A stretch of 64,000 nucleotides of DNA from assembly GCF_958979055.1 (NCBI RefSeq), contig NC_084886.1, positions 2,685,001 through 2,749,000 on the forward strand. Direction: 5' to 3'. Made by a program: the position numbers and the translations under genes. Below the pieces are notes generated by a model. The model did not search any database, had not been told where the DNA came from, and worked only from the letters and a program-made list of their open reading frames with translations. Positions 36,280 through 49,306 of the stretch are shown one piece after another (the stretch's first letter is position 1; every line of letters begins with the position of its first letter). Origin of the DNA: Alnus glutinosa (lineage: Eukaryota > Streptophyta > Magnoliopsida > Fagales > Betulaceae).

Positions 36280-36942
36280 GATCTCTGGTTCAACTGCATG
36301 TGCAACTTGAATGAATTTGTTTTACACTCATTGCTTTAAATCTCATCATGTAGTTTAAGTCAGGTGATTTGGATGAAATTTCTGTGGGCCTAATAGTCAA
36401 TTTCAAACTCTTCTATTATCTTTGGCTTACTTAAGCTGGAAATCAATCAACCTGAGAGTCCTGATCTTGTGGACATGCTTTAACTTATTAAAAATTATAT
36501 ACTTCAGGTTGTAAGGTGAGTATTTTGGAGATGAAATAGTCAATTCTTTTTCTTTGTTTTCTCAGCTTTAGACCACTCCATTATTATCATGGAATTAATT
36601 GAATCGAATAACTTGCTCCAGTTTGGTGATTGCCAGCCCTATTATGAGCCCAATAATCAACTTCAAGAAACTAACAGCACATGCAATCAGCTCCAGTAAC
36701 TGATCTGAGCTTCTTCAACCAAATAACAACTTTTTTTATTTATGCTATCACATAGTTTAGTTTGGGTTCCTAGGATATGGCGACCTTGGGGCCTTCTATT
36801 TGATTGTATCGAAAGGCCCAAATGAATTGGGATTTCGCAAGATCATTTCGGGGCAAAGGGATTATGAAGAGGATGAGTTTCAAGAGAATGTTTGAAATTC
36901 TTCCTTGAGTACAACAAAATCCTTGCCAGACCAAGATCAAGC
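36280..36942. other. Convergent intergenic spacer PBB/GH5 (unit A)
   Basis: Holds the PBB 3' untranslated region and the GH5 3' flank. It is well conserved with 49495-50156 in unit B. A short open stretch near 36770-36895 ([12 protein letters not shown]) is conserved in both units, but I cannot support a gene. Confidence 0.5.
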
Positions 36943-39900
36943 TTATCTTAAGGACTCTGCAGAACTTGGACTTCTCGTACTGTCAACAAGCTTGAACCAC
37001 TGGCTTCCTGGGTCGCACATGTTATCTCTGCTCAAACATTTGCAAGTATTTGTGACAATGATATTGTTGGAGTCAACATCCAGGCAGGCAGAATCATTCC
37101 CAACCTTGGATGAGAGATGCATCTTAGAATCTGAGATGGCTTCCCACTTTGAATTAGGGTCGGAGCAAATTATATTTAGTCTTGCTGGCTTTCCCAATCC
37201 TTCTACTTTTAAACAGAAATAAGTTCCCCTCACTAATAAAATTTTCTGGGGTGTGTATTTCCAGGAATCAGAACTGGCGCAGGGACCCAATGTTAGTGGG
37301 TCAAGCATAGATTTTCTTAGGACACAGAGACCCGTGGATGGATGGAAAATCACTTTGTGTAGACTAGTTTCTGATAGGCCTGGCCCTGCAAGTCACAACC
37401 ATGAGGATTTGAATTTGAAGAAGAAAACAGATGATGGAAAATAGAATACCATTATACCTTGAAAAGGAGATTGGAGAGCAGAGATCCTCTGCAAGAAGCT
37501 TGCATCTCTGGTCTCGCACCAATTCCAATCAAGCACCCCATAGAACTCGTTTAACCCAACTATGCCCTCTCTCAAATAATAACTCCCAACAAGTGTCCAA
37601 ATGGCCCAATCGAGGTCAAGCTCGGCTGCCCAAGCCAGAAAGCAATTCATATACCTGTTGTCATTCACATTGTTACCTCTTAGGTCCATCCCAAACTCGC
37701 TCACGATCAATGGCCAACCCTGCTCCAATAAGAATCCTGACAGTCTCATCATGTTGTTTACCACTCTCCCACACACTTGATTCGGGTTGCCAGACTCCCA
37801 TGACTTTCCGTCTGAAAACCCGTACCAGTGCATCTCGTATACTAATTTTTCAGTGAAAGTGAGATTCACTGGTTGATTACGGATGAATGACAGGTCTTTG
37901 TCGTAGCCCAGGCCAGATAGAATGACAAGAACATCTGGGTTTGCTGAATGCACCGCTTCTGCTCCTCTCTCCATGTACCTATTTCATTTAACTCACCAAA
38001 CTGAAATTAGAATCAACCACGTACTTACCAATGCATATTTGTACTGCATTAAGATCCTCTGTTATTTGGATGGTTGCTACTCGAATTTTTGTAAAATTCA
38101 CGCAACCTAAGATAGAGAGATTGTGGGATCCACCTGCTCTGAGCAAGCATATCCTATATCTTCGACTGCCCAAGACAAGAAATTAGGACAACCTAAAAGA
38201 GAGATTGCGGGACCACCTACCTACCCCTGACAAGTGGATCCTGCATTGCCCAAGATATGTGAGTCTCGTAACCCCTCTCTTAGGAAACCCTAATTTCTCA
38301 CAAAAAATCGAACAACCTCCTAATAAAAAGAGATTCTCAATCGTACAATGTAGCTATAAACTATTGACGTGAATGTAAGATTGAATAATGTTATTTCACA
38401 CCCATTGATCACATCAGCTGATATATGTACCTGTACCAATCCTTCACGTTCTGTCTAGGGCCTCGGAGCTCATTCCTCAAGCTCATGCCAACTACATTGG
38501 GCACGCCATTAAACAAGGTGGCCATCCGAGCCAGTCCCTGAATCCAGAGGTCCGGGTTGAAATACAGGTCGCCAAAGAACCCATTCCCATCCGAGCCGCT
38601 GCAACACCAACCGGGCTTGCTTATGTGATTGTCCAATATCACCATCACCTTGTTAGCCCCCAGGCTAGAGACCACCGCCTGAGATTTAAAATTTTGTCAA
38701 TATAAAAAAATATATAAACAAAAAGAGAAAGATAACTGTCTACGAAAGTTCAAGATATTAATCTAATTGTATTTCGAGGCGTGAAGCGAATAAAAGTGTT
38801 TGGAATATAATATCGTTGAAATGCCCATCACCACGGCCCACGGCCCTAATTAATAATTATCATAGTGATTATCAATTTATCGTCAATAACTTAGCGTATT
38901 TATTTTTCGTAAAAATTGGATTCCGATAATTTCTTCTAATTTAACCTATTAAATTGATAGTCTTTAAAATATATTATTTTTCATATATATATTTTCAACT
39001 GTTAGGGAGAATTGCATATTTTAAGAACAAATGTAGTATATTTTGTTAGTCCTATTAAAAATACATGTAAAATCACATGATTTAAAGATATATGTTAATT
39101 TAATAGATTTAATTTAAAAAAAATTCCTACAACTTTGCCAGTAGCCCAAATCATTTATTCACGCTTAAATAAAATCAAATAAAAAAATACGGATTAAGAT
39201 GCTTTACAATTTCAAAGAAATTTTAGATTTTTAAATTATGTCAATTTAGTCTGTTTTTTATGTCGAATGACATAAAAAATGTTACATATTAAAAATATGA
39301 CATGTTACTAAGGCAATAACCAAAAAAAAAAAAAAAAAAATCATCCCAAAATGCTTTTTATTCACTTTTGAAGAAACATTTTTTTTTTTACTAAACCAAG
39401 AGACAATTTTTTGCTCAAAGCCTTTCTATAACGTAAAATATAAGAACCTAATAAAAATATATTCAATTTTTATTGTTTACATGTCACATTTATAATAATA
39501 GTTAGCATTTTTAAGAGGCCAACAAAATTCCCATGTTTGTCCGTTGAGACCTCTAAAAAAAGTAAAAAAGCATCACAACCAAAAGATAAGGATGTCCACT
39601 TCGATCATAAATTCTTTTTTTTCTTTGTATATTTTATGGGGAAATAAACAAAGAAATTTGGGAAATTAGAAGAACAGGTATTTCAGATCGAGTTACCTGG
39701 TATGCTTGTATGAGGGAAAGATCAATGATGGAGGGGTTGTTGGCCTGGAAACCGGCGATGGCTTCCGACAGCCCAAGACTCTGGAATGACTGTCGTACAG
39801 TGAGAGAAGCCAGCGAGTCGTTGGTGACCAAGTAAAGAGGCCAAGTGAGCCTAACGCAATTGAAACCCATGGACAGAATCCTCTTGGAGATGGTGTCCAC

Positions 39901-40101
39901 GGGCTGCTTGCTGAGACCCTCAACCACCACGGCTTCGAGATGTGTCACCCAATTCACGCACGCCAGCTTCACCCGTTGCCCGGCTTCGTCCACAATCCAC
40001 CGTGAACTGGTGTGTAGTGGTAAAGCCGCGACGGCCGGGAAGATGATCGGAAGAGATAGAATTATAGAGAGGAAGAAGAAGAAGAAGCATAACCTCCCCA
40101 T
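36943..40101 (-). CDS. GH5 family glycoside hydrolase with C-terminal ricin-B-like domain (GH5-A), intact
   Basis: A secreted plant 'cellulase family 5' protein; the natural substrate is unclear. Exons 39697-40101, 38431-38678, 37458-37978 and 36943-37385 join in phase to 538 residues. A signal peptide (MGRLCFFFFFLSIILSLPII) precedes the catalytic domain. The catalytic acid/base is Glu about 205 in SLRNELRGP and the nucleophile is Glu about 312 in VSEFGMD, with MHWYGF between them. Exon 4 (about residues 392-538) encodes a ricin-B-type domain with Cys-rich repeats such as HPSTGLCVL, GPCASSDSW and KCLSRDNMCDPGSQWFKL. The ATG at 40101 is favoured because it opens the signal peptide; no upstream ATG is in frame. 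The gene converges with PBB. Confidence 0.9.
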
Positions 40102-42860
40102 ATTGAGTTTGCTTTTGACTCTGGAGGTGTTGGGGAAGCAGGAGAACTGAATACTCTTACTTATATGATGGGCATATCTAAGCACTTAGAAAATAAAATA
40201 ATAAATAATAAATAAATAAGGTTTTCTAAATTATCTTTTCCCCACCATCTTTGTCCCGACATCAATTACCTACTCAGTTAATCAACTTGTAGAGAGCTCC
40301 GATTAACCTGCAAAAGGTGTACTTGTCATGTGAGTATTTCTTTGAATTAAGGTTTTTCACTTAAGTGGCGTTTAATTCAATTATATATTTCCCTTATAAA
40401 GAAGTCGGGCATCTCGTGGGAACAAACATATATATATTTACTCTTAAAAGGTAGATCATTTAAAGGGGTGAAAGCCATTAATTTTTTTTCTTCTATATTT
40501 TTATCTTATTTTTATTTCACTTTGTTTTCCTGACACTATTGTTTGATTCTGGAATGTTTTTTTCTCTTAATCACATCCGATGTAATAAAAGTGTAGTTTC
40601 TAACATTTTTCTTTAAGTTAATTGATTTTAAGGGAAACTATACTTACGTCTCTCTCAATCTTTCAACCAAATTACAATGTTTGTTCATGAAACGGAGGTC
40701 ACTAGTTTGAATCCCCCTCCTCCTTTTATATGGACTAGTAAAAAAAAAAAAACAAATTGTAAAGTTTTTCCAAACTATCTAATACTTAAACTTAACCCCT
40801 CTGTTAGGATTTTTTATTAAATTAATCAAAGAAAAATTAATCATGTGCGATACACGTGATCCAAAATGACAATAATATCTTTGCATTAAGATACAAAAAG
40901 TAAAAATAAAAACATTGGAGGAGACCAATGGCATAATGAAATGAATCCTCTCCATTTCAAATGAAATTGAAATGAGCCGGTTAGTTCATTTAGGAGGGGT
41001 AAAATAGTCATTTTATTTTTTTAATCATTTTACCCATCTTAAATACACTAACCGGAGAGGATCCTTGTCCAATCTTCTCCATTTCAAATGAATTAGAGAC
41101 CAGAAGATCCAGTTAGTTTTATTTGAAGAGAAAAATTGTTCTTTCACATTTTTATGGACAATTTTGTTTCTCAAATAACACTAACTAGGTCCCCTCCGGT
41201 TCATCCAAATGCAAGACGATTATTCTCGTAGCAAATTGTATTTTTATACATATGATAATAGCATAATAAACATGTTATGTACGTACGTATATCACGTGTG
41301 GTTTACGTGATACTCTTGCTATCCAAGTTAACAAAAAATCTTAACGGCAAGAGGCTAATTAAGTAAAAGACTTTGGTAGTTTAAAGAGTCAGTTGCAACT
41401 TTTACAAATGTAGGAAGACATTGTAATCTAGGTGTAATTTTGAATGGAATATATGTAATTTTTCCTAAATTTAATCAATGAATGGTAGTAAAGCTTGTCT
41501 CACGCATGGTAGATTTCTAATTTGAAGCGTTAAATAGCAGAATTGTGAAGCAGGAAAATTCATTTTCAATCCCTAGAGCACACCAAAACACAAGGCACAA
41601 TATATTCCTCCTGCAAAGAACCATATAAGTACGACTTGTACGTAACCATGCATCAGCCATGACGCTGTTCTACATGTTAATTGTTAACTTTCTCTCGATC
41701 GAGCGTGAAAATGACCCATTATCGTTGCAAATTAACACGCCAAGTTATGTGGTCAGCCAAGCAACCGGTGGGGTGAAGAAACAGAGAAACTGATTTGCCA
41801 TTTCGGCTTTGTCAGACTTGCAAGGCAATGAACATACCATTGCTTTAATTGTCTTCTATTTCTGTTCTGAATAGATATATTTGTGAAATTTACCAAATAT
41901 AAAATTAATGAGTTGAAATTAAGAAGTCTAACTCATTTAATTAAATTGATCGAGTTACAGTTGACTTATATAATTTTATACACATGCCTCGATACAACTC
42001 GAACCGACACGCAATATTTAAGATTGACAATTTTCTATACATACGACTTATGAAGCTAATACGAAATTAGCGAGTTAGAGTTGAGAGAGGTCTGATCCAT
42101 TTAATTAAATATGTTTATTAGGGTTGACATATATAGTTTAATATCCATGCTTCGATACAACCTAAGCCCAACACGCAAATATGAATTATCATCCCTAACC
42201 TTGGACATAATTTTTCTTGAATTCGGTTTATAAAATTGTCTTGTATCTCTTAACATGTGAGAAGTGCCTTTTTTTTAATAGTATATTAAAAAAATATGTT
42301 TTTTTAATAAAATTTATTCTTAACTCTTTTAATATTTTTTTTTTTTTTTTTTAAAAAAATGTAATTGTCCCATGCTCAAAATCCTTATATTTTCCTTTCA
42401 TTTTATTTGTCTTTTTATAGGTCGAGCATATTCCAATCTTGACACTACTTCCCTCTTTCTCTTTAATTTCCCTCTTCATTTTAACTGCTCTGCTTTTCCT
42501 GGGCCTTTAAAATATGACCTTCTAAACCTTGGCACAACAGCATATAAGCCCACGTCAAGGAATTGAAGGCACGCAGGTGATTGGCGTGATGGATAACAAC
42601 TTGAAGAAGGCCTACACTCGGGCCAAAGCTCCAGCAGGCCCATGAGGACCAAGCCCAGCTCCTGCCCGGTGCCCAACCCAAAAAGAATCCACGTGGAAGA
42701 TACAAGGCACGAATAGAGGCCACGAAAGACATCATCTCTCAGATGATGCTTAATAAATAAAATATTTAACTCAAAATATAAGATAAATTGCTAAACTCCA
42801 AACTCATTACTATCTGATAATCGGCTCTCATAAATTAAATTATCTATTTAATATTTTAAA
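40102..42860. other. GH5-A upstream flank with possible SINE-like piece
   Basis: No gene is seen. About 460 bp at 40295-40755 is absent from unit B. It ends in an A run after GGTCACTAGTTTGAATCCCC, which resembles a tRNA-type box B, so it may be a SINE, but I see no convincing box A. A segment at about 42560-42740 with GGCACGCAGGTGATTGGCG is shared with unit B (56910-57075); its origin is unknown. Confidence 0.4.
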
Positions 42861-42904
42861 ATTTTCCTTAAATTCCTAACAGAGCTCGTTCAAGATAAGC
42901 TATT

Positions 42905-43297
42905 CTTGAAGGATTTTTAGGAACTGAGATTTCTTGTGCTTTTGACAAGCTTGAACCACTGACTCTCTGAATCACACGTTGTATCTTTGCTCAAGCATTT
43001 GCAAATATTCGTCACAATGATGCAACCGGAGTCAACATCTAGGCAAAAACTAGTAGCATTGCCAACTTCCGACGAGAGATGCATCTTAGAATCTGAGATG
43101 GTTTCCCATTGTGAACCAGAGCCGGTGCAATCATCACTGCCAAGTTTTGCTAGCTTCCCCAATCCATCTACTTGCAAGCAGAAATTTGTTCCCTTCAGTG
43201 ATAAACTTTTCTGGGCTGTGTAGCTCCAGGCTTCAGAGCTATTGCAGGGACCCAAACTCAATAGTTCAGGCATTGATTCTTTTAGGACACAGAAACA
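42905..43297 (-). pseudogene. Stranded ricin-B-like exon of a GH5 gene (unit A counterpart of GH5-C)
   Basis: The minus-strand frame reads CVLKESMPELLSLGPCNSSE, GTNFCLQVDGLGKLAKLG and KCLSKDTTCDSESQWFKLVK. This matches exon 4 of GH5-C (57212-57693) much more closely than exon 4 of GH5-A. Homology stops at about 43297, inside the exon, and no other exon follows. It is a fragment left at the duplication breakpoint. Confidence 0.85.
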
Positions 43298-43829
43298 CAT
43301 TATTGTTCTGTTTCCATTGTTTGCTTTGTTTTTCTGTTATTGTTGTGTTTGGGGGTAACAGTCTCCTTCTAACTATATGGTTTAATCTTGTTGTCGAGAC
43401 TTTTGTAACAGAAATTTGTTCCTCCTCTTCAACGGCCCTAAAGTCATGTGACTCATGTCGAAATTAAAGCATGGTTAGACCCAAAGGTGTACGTCGTGAG
43501 GCACTTAATAGAATCCTGTTACACATACTTATTCATTACGTCTTTGATGGCTTATAGGTATTGCTGATATCACGAGTAGAAGATTTGTTGGTATTTTTTG
43601 CCTTTTGTTCAGTTCTTAAGACAAATACATCAACAAACAAGACAAACCACTGTTAAAACACAAAAACAAAAACAGTCAGCAAAACACATTAAAACATATT
43701 AGAAACAACACTTTTATCTCACTTTACTAATGAGAGCCCTTATTAAAACAATAAATAAATAAGTCTAATGGCTAAATGGTAGTGTCACATCAGTAAAATT
43801 GAGCATTACTTGGAGGTACTGGATTTTTT
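43298..43829. other. Junction spacer between unit A and the LINE
   Basis: No gene is seen. Contains the second copy of the dispersed repeat also found at about 31715-31795. Confidence 0.4.
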
Positions 43830-45300
43830 GGAGATGCAGGGGGGTCTCTTCCAGCTAGATATTTGGGAAAGCCCTTAATTACAAAAAGCCTTTCTGTTGT
43901 GAATTGTGATTGCTTACTTTGCCGGATGGCAGCAATGATGGATTCTTGGTTGGCTAAACATCTTTCCTTTGCTGGAAGATTATAGCTTATTACCTCGATC
44001 CTGTTTAGCCTTCAGGCCTTTTGGACAATGATATTTATTCTTCCTAAGAAGATAATTCGGCTTTTGGAGCAAAAATTCAATAGGTGTTTGTGGAATGGAA
44101 ATGATGAGAAGACTCGTGCTAAAGTTGCTTAGGAGAGTATTTGTGTGCCTAAGAAGGAGGGTGGCCTCGGGATTAAACAGTTGGTTGTTTGGAACATTGT
44201 TTCCATGCTCAATCACACTTGGAATCTCTTTTATTGGGCAGGCTCACTTTGGGTAGCTTGGATTCATCATAATAGATTAAAAGGGCGAAGTTTTTGGGAG
44301 GTGTTCATTCCCTATAACTGCCCTTGGAGTTGGAAAAAGCTCCTAAATCTTTGGAATGTTGCTAACAGTTCCTCAAATTCAAGGTTCGAGATGATAGTAG
44401 CATATTCCTATGGCATGACATTTGGCATCCAGCGGGTTGCTTGATAGATATCTATGAGCATAGAGTAGTATATGATGCAAGTCCCTCCATCGGTCCTAAG
44501 CTCTCTTCTATTATTAGAAGAGGAGATTGGTTTTGGCCCCATGCTGGATTAGAGGCCATTGTAGAGATCCAAAGTAAGTTGCTTGATATTGAGATTGGAG
44601 AGGCTGATCAAATGGTTTGGGATTCAAAAAGTGGTGTGTTCTCAAGTGCTGATACTTGGGAAAAGCTTAGGGAGAAGAAACCGGTGTGGAATGGCATGAT
44701 GTTATTTGGTTTTTTGGTGCTATCCCTAGACATGTTTTCTTTCTCTGGCTTGCATTTAATGATGCTATCGTGACTAGGGAGCATATGTGCAAATGGGGCT
44801 ATAGTGGAGACAGTGTGTGTCTCTTCTGCCGTGCAAGGCAGGAGAATAGATAACATTTGTTCTTTGAATGTGGCTTGAGTAGGAGAATCTGGCAATCTTT
44901 GATGTCAGATTGTGGGCTGGCTGATCCTCCGTTAAACTAGAACACAATTGTTCATTGGAGTTTGCAGAATATGAAAGGTAAGAACTTGCAAGCTACTACC
45001 AGAAGATTATGCTTTGCTTCAGCAATCTACAACCTGTGGTTACATTGGAATTCTGTGCTCCATGGCCGATCCCCCAAATCTAAAGAAGGGATTCTGTCAA
45101 AGATTAGATAGGAGGTTAAAGTGTGACTGCTAGTAAAGTTTCCCTCTAAGTAGTTCCGTTTTTTTCTTTTTGGAAGGGGTTGGTTTCTGGTGTTAAACGC
45201 TAGTTCTGTGTTTTTCTGGCTTTGATTTGCCAAGTGGTTTTGTTGTTTTCTTTTCTGGGATTGTGCCTCTTTTTGAGGTTGTAGTTTCTGGTTCTAGTTG
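43830..45300 (+). mobile_element. LINE fragment: reverse transcriptase C-terminus and zinc-binding region
   Basis: Frames read in order: MDSWLAKHLSFAG, SLQAFWTMIFILPKK, KFNRCLWNGNDEKTRAKVA, CVPKKEGGLGIKQLVVWN, GDWFWPHAGLEAIVEIQ, then the zf-RVT region HVFFLWLAFNDAIVTREHMC and HLFFECGLSRRIWQSLM. This is the 3' part of plant non-LTR ORF2. It carries several stops and frameshifts (for example TAG in place of Trp near 44131 and TAA near 44853), so it is dead. No poly(A) tail remains. It ends directly where unit B begins. Confidence 0.9.
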
Positions 45301-45925
45301 TAACTTTCACCTGCTCTACGCATCGATCTCTCGGGTACTCGCCAATTCCTTGTGATTATTTCCTCAACACTTTTAATACAGCATTCAAATTCTGCAAACT
45401 TCTCCGATTGTTTGATCGCAGAGAAAAAAGAAAGCACAAGAAAGAAAGAAAAAAATTGCGTTCTTCATCACAATTTCTTTTGCTTGTTCGGTTTCTGAGC
45501 AACCAAAAGCACCGTTAAGTGTACCTGATTTCTAATTCCTAGTTGAGCGTCGAAAGCGTGAAATTAGGGCTCTATCTGTTTGATTTTCGTTTCTTTCTTT
45601 TTTCTTTTTCTTTTTCTTTTTAAAAAAATACTCATTTCCTTTTCAGTTAATTATATTACGTTTGTGCTTAAACCCTAGCTTTGGTATTTTACTGTGTATT
45701 AATTCCTATCAGCGGTTTATCTCTCTTGGATGAGTAGGTTCGTTTGTGGAATTGAAGATGTCTCAGGCAGCTGTGGACGTTCCTCCTAAGGGTGGATTTA
45801 GTTTCGATTTGTGCAGACGGACTGATATGCTTTCTAAGAAAGGCGTTCTGCTGCCTTCTTTTCGCAAGACCGGAACAAATATCGTCGGTCTAATTTTTCA
45901 GGTATATGTGTATCGTTGGCAAGCC

Positions 45926-46590
45926 GGTGTGATTGGGTATTGAATTTTTGAAATTAAAATTGAATTCTAATTCTATTTACAAATTTTGAGGTAAAAAAAT
46001 ATTATTTTTTAATGGTAAGGAATGATTGGAAGTTTAAAAAGTTGTGTATAATAATTGGTATTATGAAATGTTGTGTGAAATAATAATTTAAATAATAATA
46101 ATTTATTATATATTGGTTATTTAATTAAAAAATAAATAAATAATTTTTTTAAAAAAAAAATGGATGAAAGGGGTGGCCGCCGGTTTGGGGGTGGCCGCAC
46201 GCCACCCCCTGTCACCGGCAGCCACCCCGAAAGGTGACCGGGGGTGGTGCGCTGCCACCCCACAGTGGTTGAGGGAGGCCGCAAGGCCACCCCCAAGAGT
46301 CAAGGGTGACCGCGCGGCCACCCCCAGGGGTGGCTGCCGGCAGCCACCAATTGCTTTTTTTTTTTAATTTTTTTTTGTTGATTGAAATTTGTATTATTTT
46401 ATTATTTAAATGTGGGACCTATGCATTTTTTAGACAATTTGTCCTGCGCGTGGGTCCCAGTTATTAATCAGATTGTCAGCTTTGAATTGGAATAGAATTC
46501 GGGTCAAAATCCAGGTTTTTTTGCGGGTGGGCGAGTTTTAGAAAAAATCCGAAAAGAATAAATATTCTTTTCCAAACCCAAACACAAATA
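45926..46590. mobile_element. TIR-type element inserted in PBB-B intron 1 after duplication
   Basis: About 665 bp that unit A lacks. The ends are loosely inverted: GTGTGATTGGGTATTGAATT at the left and the complement of TGTGTTTGGGTTTGGAAAAG at the right. The centre (about 46170-46345) is GC-rich and made of inverted GGGTGGCCGC/GCGGCCACCC units. It is non-coding; the long frames here come from the palindromes. The repeat at 62850-63030 has similar GGGTGG units. Confidence 0.65.
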
Positions 46591-46978
46591 GTATTTGGCT
46601 TTTCAGAAATCAATTTGTTTATTGCCGTACCAATTCTAGATGCACGCTAGTATTAGGAAGGAACATAAGAATTATCAAAATTTATGCGATACATTGGTTG
46701 TGGTTTTAACTTTTAAGCTATAATTGATGCGGGCCTTATATGCTCATATGGGTTACAGACTAGAAACCGCAATTGATTAAATAACACCTATGCGCAAATG
46801 TGGATACTGTGTAGATTTTCAAATGCTGCATTATATGCTCCCATTTCGCATTTCCTAGTGAGTTCATTAGTATGCTTGGATCTTTGATTCTTTTGAAACT
46901 ACATTTTATGAATTTGTTTGCAAGCCTCCGATGCACTAATGAACTTTAGCACTGATTCCCAATTCTGTTATCCCGGTT

Positions 46979-47090
46979 ACAATTTGAACTCTTGACTTTT
47001 GGTTCTGATACCATGTTAAATCACCATTTGTACCAAACGCTTAAGCTAATATAAAGAAGTAAATTTAATCATTTAATCAATACTTTAATA
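46979..47090 (-). mobile_element. TRIM remnant in PBB-B intron 1
   Basis: One LTR (47014-47090) plus a short internal stub with the primer site lie at the position of the three-LTR array in unit A. The downstream flank is identical in both units. Confidence 0.65.
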
Positions 47091-49170
47091 GGGAGTGTAA
47101 TTGTGCCTATTTTTAACTAGTATTCTTTTGCGGTGAAATTATTTGTATGACTTTTATACTGGTCCTTGAATTTTTTTTCTTTTTGGAATTACCCGTATTT
47201 CCTGTGGAGTTCAAGTTCCTTTCAGCTTTTAATATAATTTTCTCAATTTATCCTCAGGATGGTGTTATTCTAGGGGCAGACACGAACCACCGAAGGACCC
47301 ATAGTTTGTGATAAGAACTGTGAGAAAATTCATTACATGGCACCTAATATTTATTGCTGTGGAGCAGGAACTGCTGCTGATACAGAGGCTGTAACAGGTA
47401 TTTTTTTAGTAGTGTTCCTTAAGAAAATCCGTCATGTAGTTGTTTATGATGCTTCTACTACTAACTCATATCCAACTACGTCTTTTCAATTTTTATAGTT
47501 ATTTAATATTCTTTTTGCATGATGGTGGTCTTTATAGGCATGGTCAATTCACAACTGCAGCTGCATCGGTATCACACTGGTCGAGAATCGAGGGTCGTCA
47601 CAGCTCTAACACTTTTGAAATCTCACCTTTTCAAGTAAGCTCATTTTCTGTCAATTTTGTCCCTTGCAATGTTACTCTACGTGTTAGTGTTAGTCGATGA
47701 TGATGACTTAAATGAGGCCTTACTGCTTGGTTACTTGTTCAGATACCAAGGTTATGTTCAAGCTGCTTTGGTGCTTGGTGGCGTTGATACTACTGGTCCA
47801 CATTTGCACACTATGAGTTGGGTTCCATTTACGAACACCTGAACTTATATTTTTTTCTTGTTACATGATACTGACTTTCAGTTCTTGAATTGATTTCATT
47901 GGACAGATCTACCCTCATGGATCGACAGACAGTTTGCCATTTGCAACAATGGGTTCTGGTTCCCTTGCTGCAATGGCTGTTTTTGAATCAAAGTACCGTG
48001 AAGGGCTGACGGTAAGCTACTCTCTACTATATGATTGGAGGTGCTATTAACTTGAACTTTACTCTATCTAACTCTCTGCAGAGTTAGGTGGAAGAATTAT
48101 TTTTTCTTTTTCTTTTTTGTCATCACCAAATCAAACTACTTGACTTAGTCTACTTTGGGAAATATCCTTCTAATTCGGTTGTAGTTTTGCTTTAAGAAAT
48201 GAAGCTCATAGTTCTGAGAACCAGGTGCTGTTCATTTGTTACTGGGAGATGATATATTTGTGTGTTCCATGGTTAATGATTTTCTAATTAACTTTTCTGC
48301 AGAGGGCAGAAGGAATAAATTTGGTGTGCGAGGCAATTTGCTCTGGTATTTTCAATGACTTGGGAAGTGGAAGCAATGTAGATATTTGTGTAATAACTAA
48401 GGTTTGTGGTTCTTCAATTCATACCATTAAAGGACAAATTTCTTTTTGTGTGCATTTTTTTTTCATCTCTTAAATTTTGGCCTGCACCGGTAACTCATTT
48501 TAATTATGCTCGCTGGTCTAGGGGCACAAAGAGTACTTGAGAAACCACCACATGCCAAATCCTCGCACCTATTTCCGTTCCCAAGGATTTTCATTTCCCA
48601 AGAAGACAGGTTAGTTGTTCTATCCTAACCGTTGCTACCTATCATTTGCCTTGTAGAAGTTAAATGACTTTCAGTTTATGCTCTTATATATTGTTGAACG
48701 ATATATGGTAACTTTGAATAGTTTAAAATTTTAATTGGTTAGGGAAAATATCAACTATTAGTTATTTACGCTTTGTTTAGTTATGTTAAAGGAGAGAAGG
48801 GAAAATGTCGAATTTTCCTTGCTTGAGTGGAGGAAAGTTTTTAAAGTTTCTTTTGGGGCCACTATAATTTTCTTAACGCTTTAAAGAGGGCAGGGTTAAT
48901 TTTGTTTCCAACTTATCTTGCGTGAAATGGAGGATAATGAAATGAAATGCCTCTTCCACTTCATTTGCATTTGTTTTCTCTTTATTTCCCCTTTTAGTAA
49001 TGGAGCAAATGTATTTCAGTCCAATTAACTGAGCATTTTCTTAAAACCGCCAGAAGATTATGACACTTTGGTGTCTTCAGTTACATAATTATTTGATTTC
49101 AGATACTTTTACTTTGATGGACAAGATGAGAGAATGGTTTGCAACCATGGCAAGTGTAACTAATTGTTTC

Positions 49171-49306
49171 AAAGATTGCCAATTTGTTCCCCGAGTCCTA
49201 GTATATAGTTTTCACTCTGTTTATATTCAATTTTGTTTACAAAGATTGCCAATTTGTTCCCCGAGTCCTAGTATATAGTTTTCACTCTGTTTATATTCAA
49301 TTTTCT
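49171..49306. repeat. 70-bp tandem duplication in PBB-B intron 7
   Basis: AAAGATTGCCAATTTGTTCC begins at 49171 and again at 49241. The two units are nearly identical, indicating a recent local duplication. Unit A has one unit, with a different insertion of about 55 bp. Confidence 0.9.

Larger units (their letters stand above)
32272..43297. repeat. Segmental duplication, unit A
   Basis: From AACTTTCACCTGCTCTACGC at 32272 the sequence aligns with unit B (from 45302) through PBB, the convergent GH5 gene, their flank and the lectin exon of a further GH5 gene, ending at about 43297. Exons differ by about 2% by my hand count over PBB (19 differences in about 820 bp). Introns and spacers differ mainly by insertions. 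The units are in direct orientation. Confidence 0.9.

Noticed and set aside
37431-37856. 141-codon plus-strand frame (and its partner at 50648-51070)
   Set aside because: Antisense shadow of GH5 exon 3.
42476-42735. Minus-strand frames with repeated GLVLMGLLELWPE motif, also at 56845-57079
   Set aside because: Short, shared only because of the segmental duplication, and not like any protein I know.
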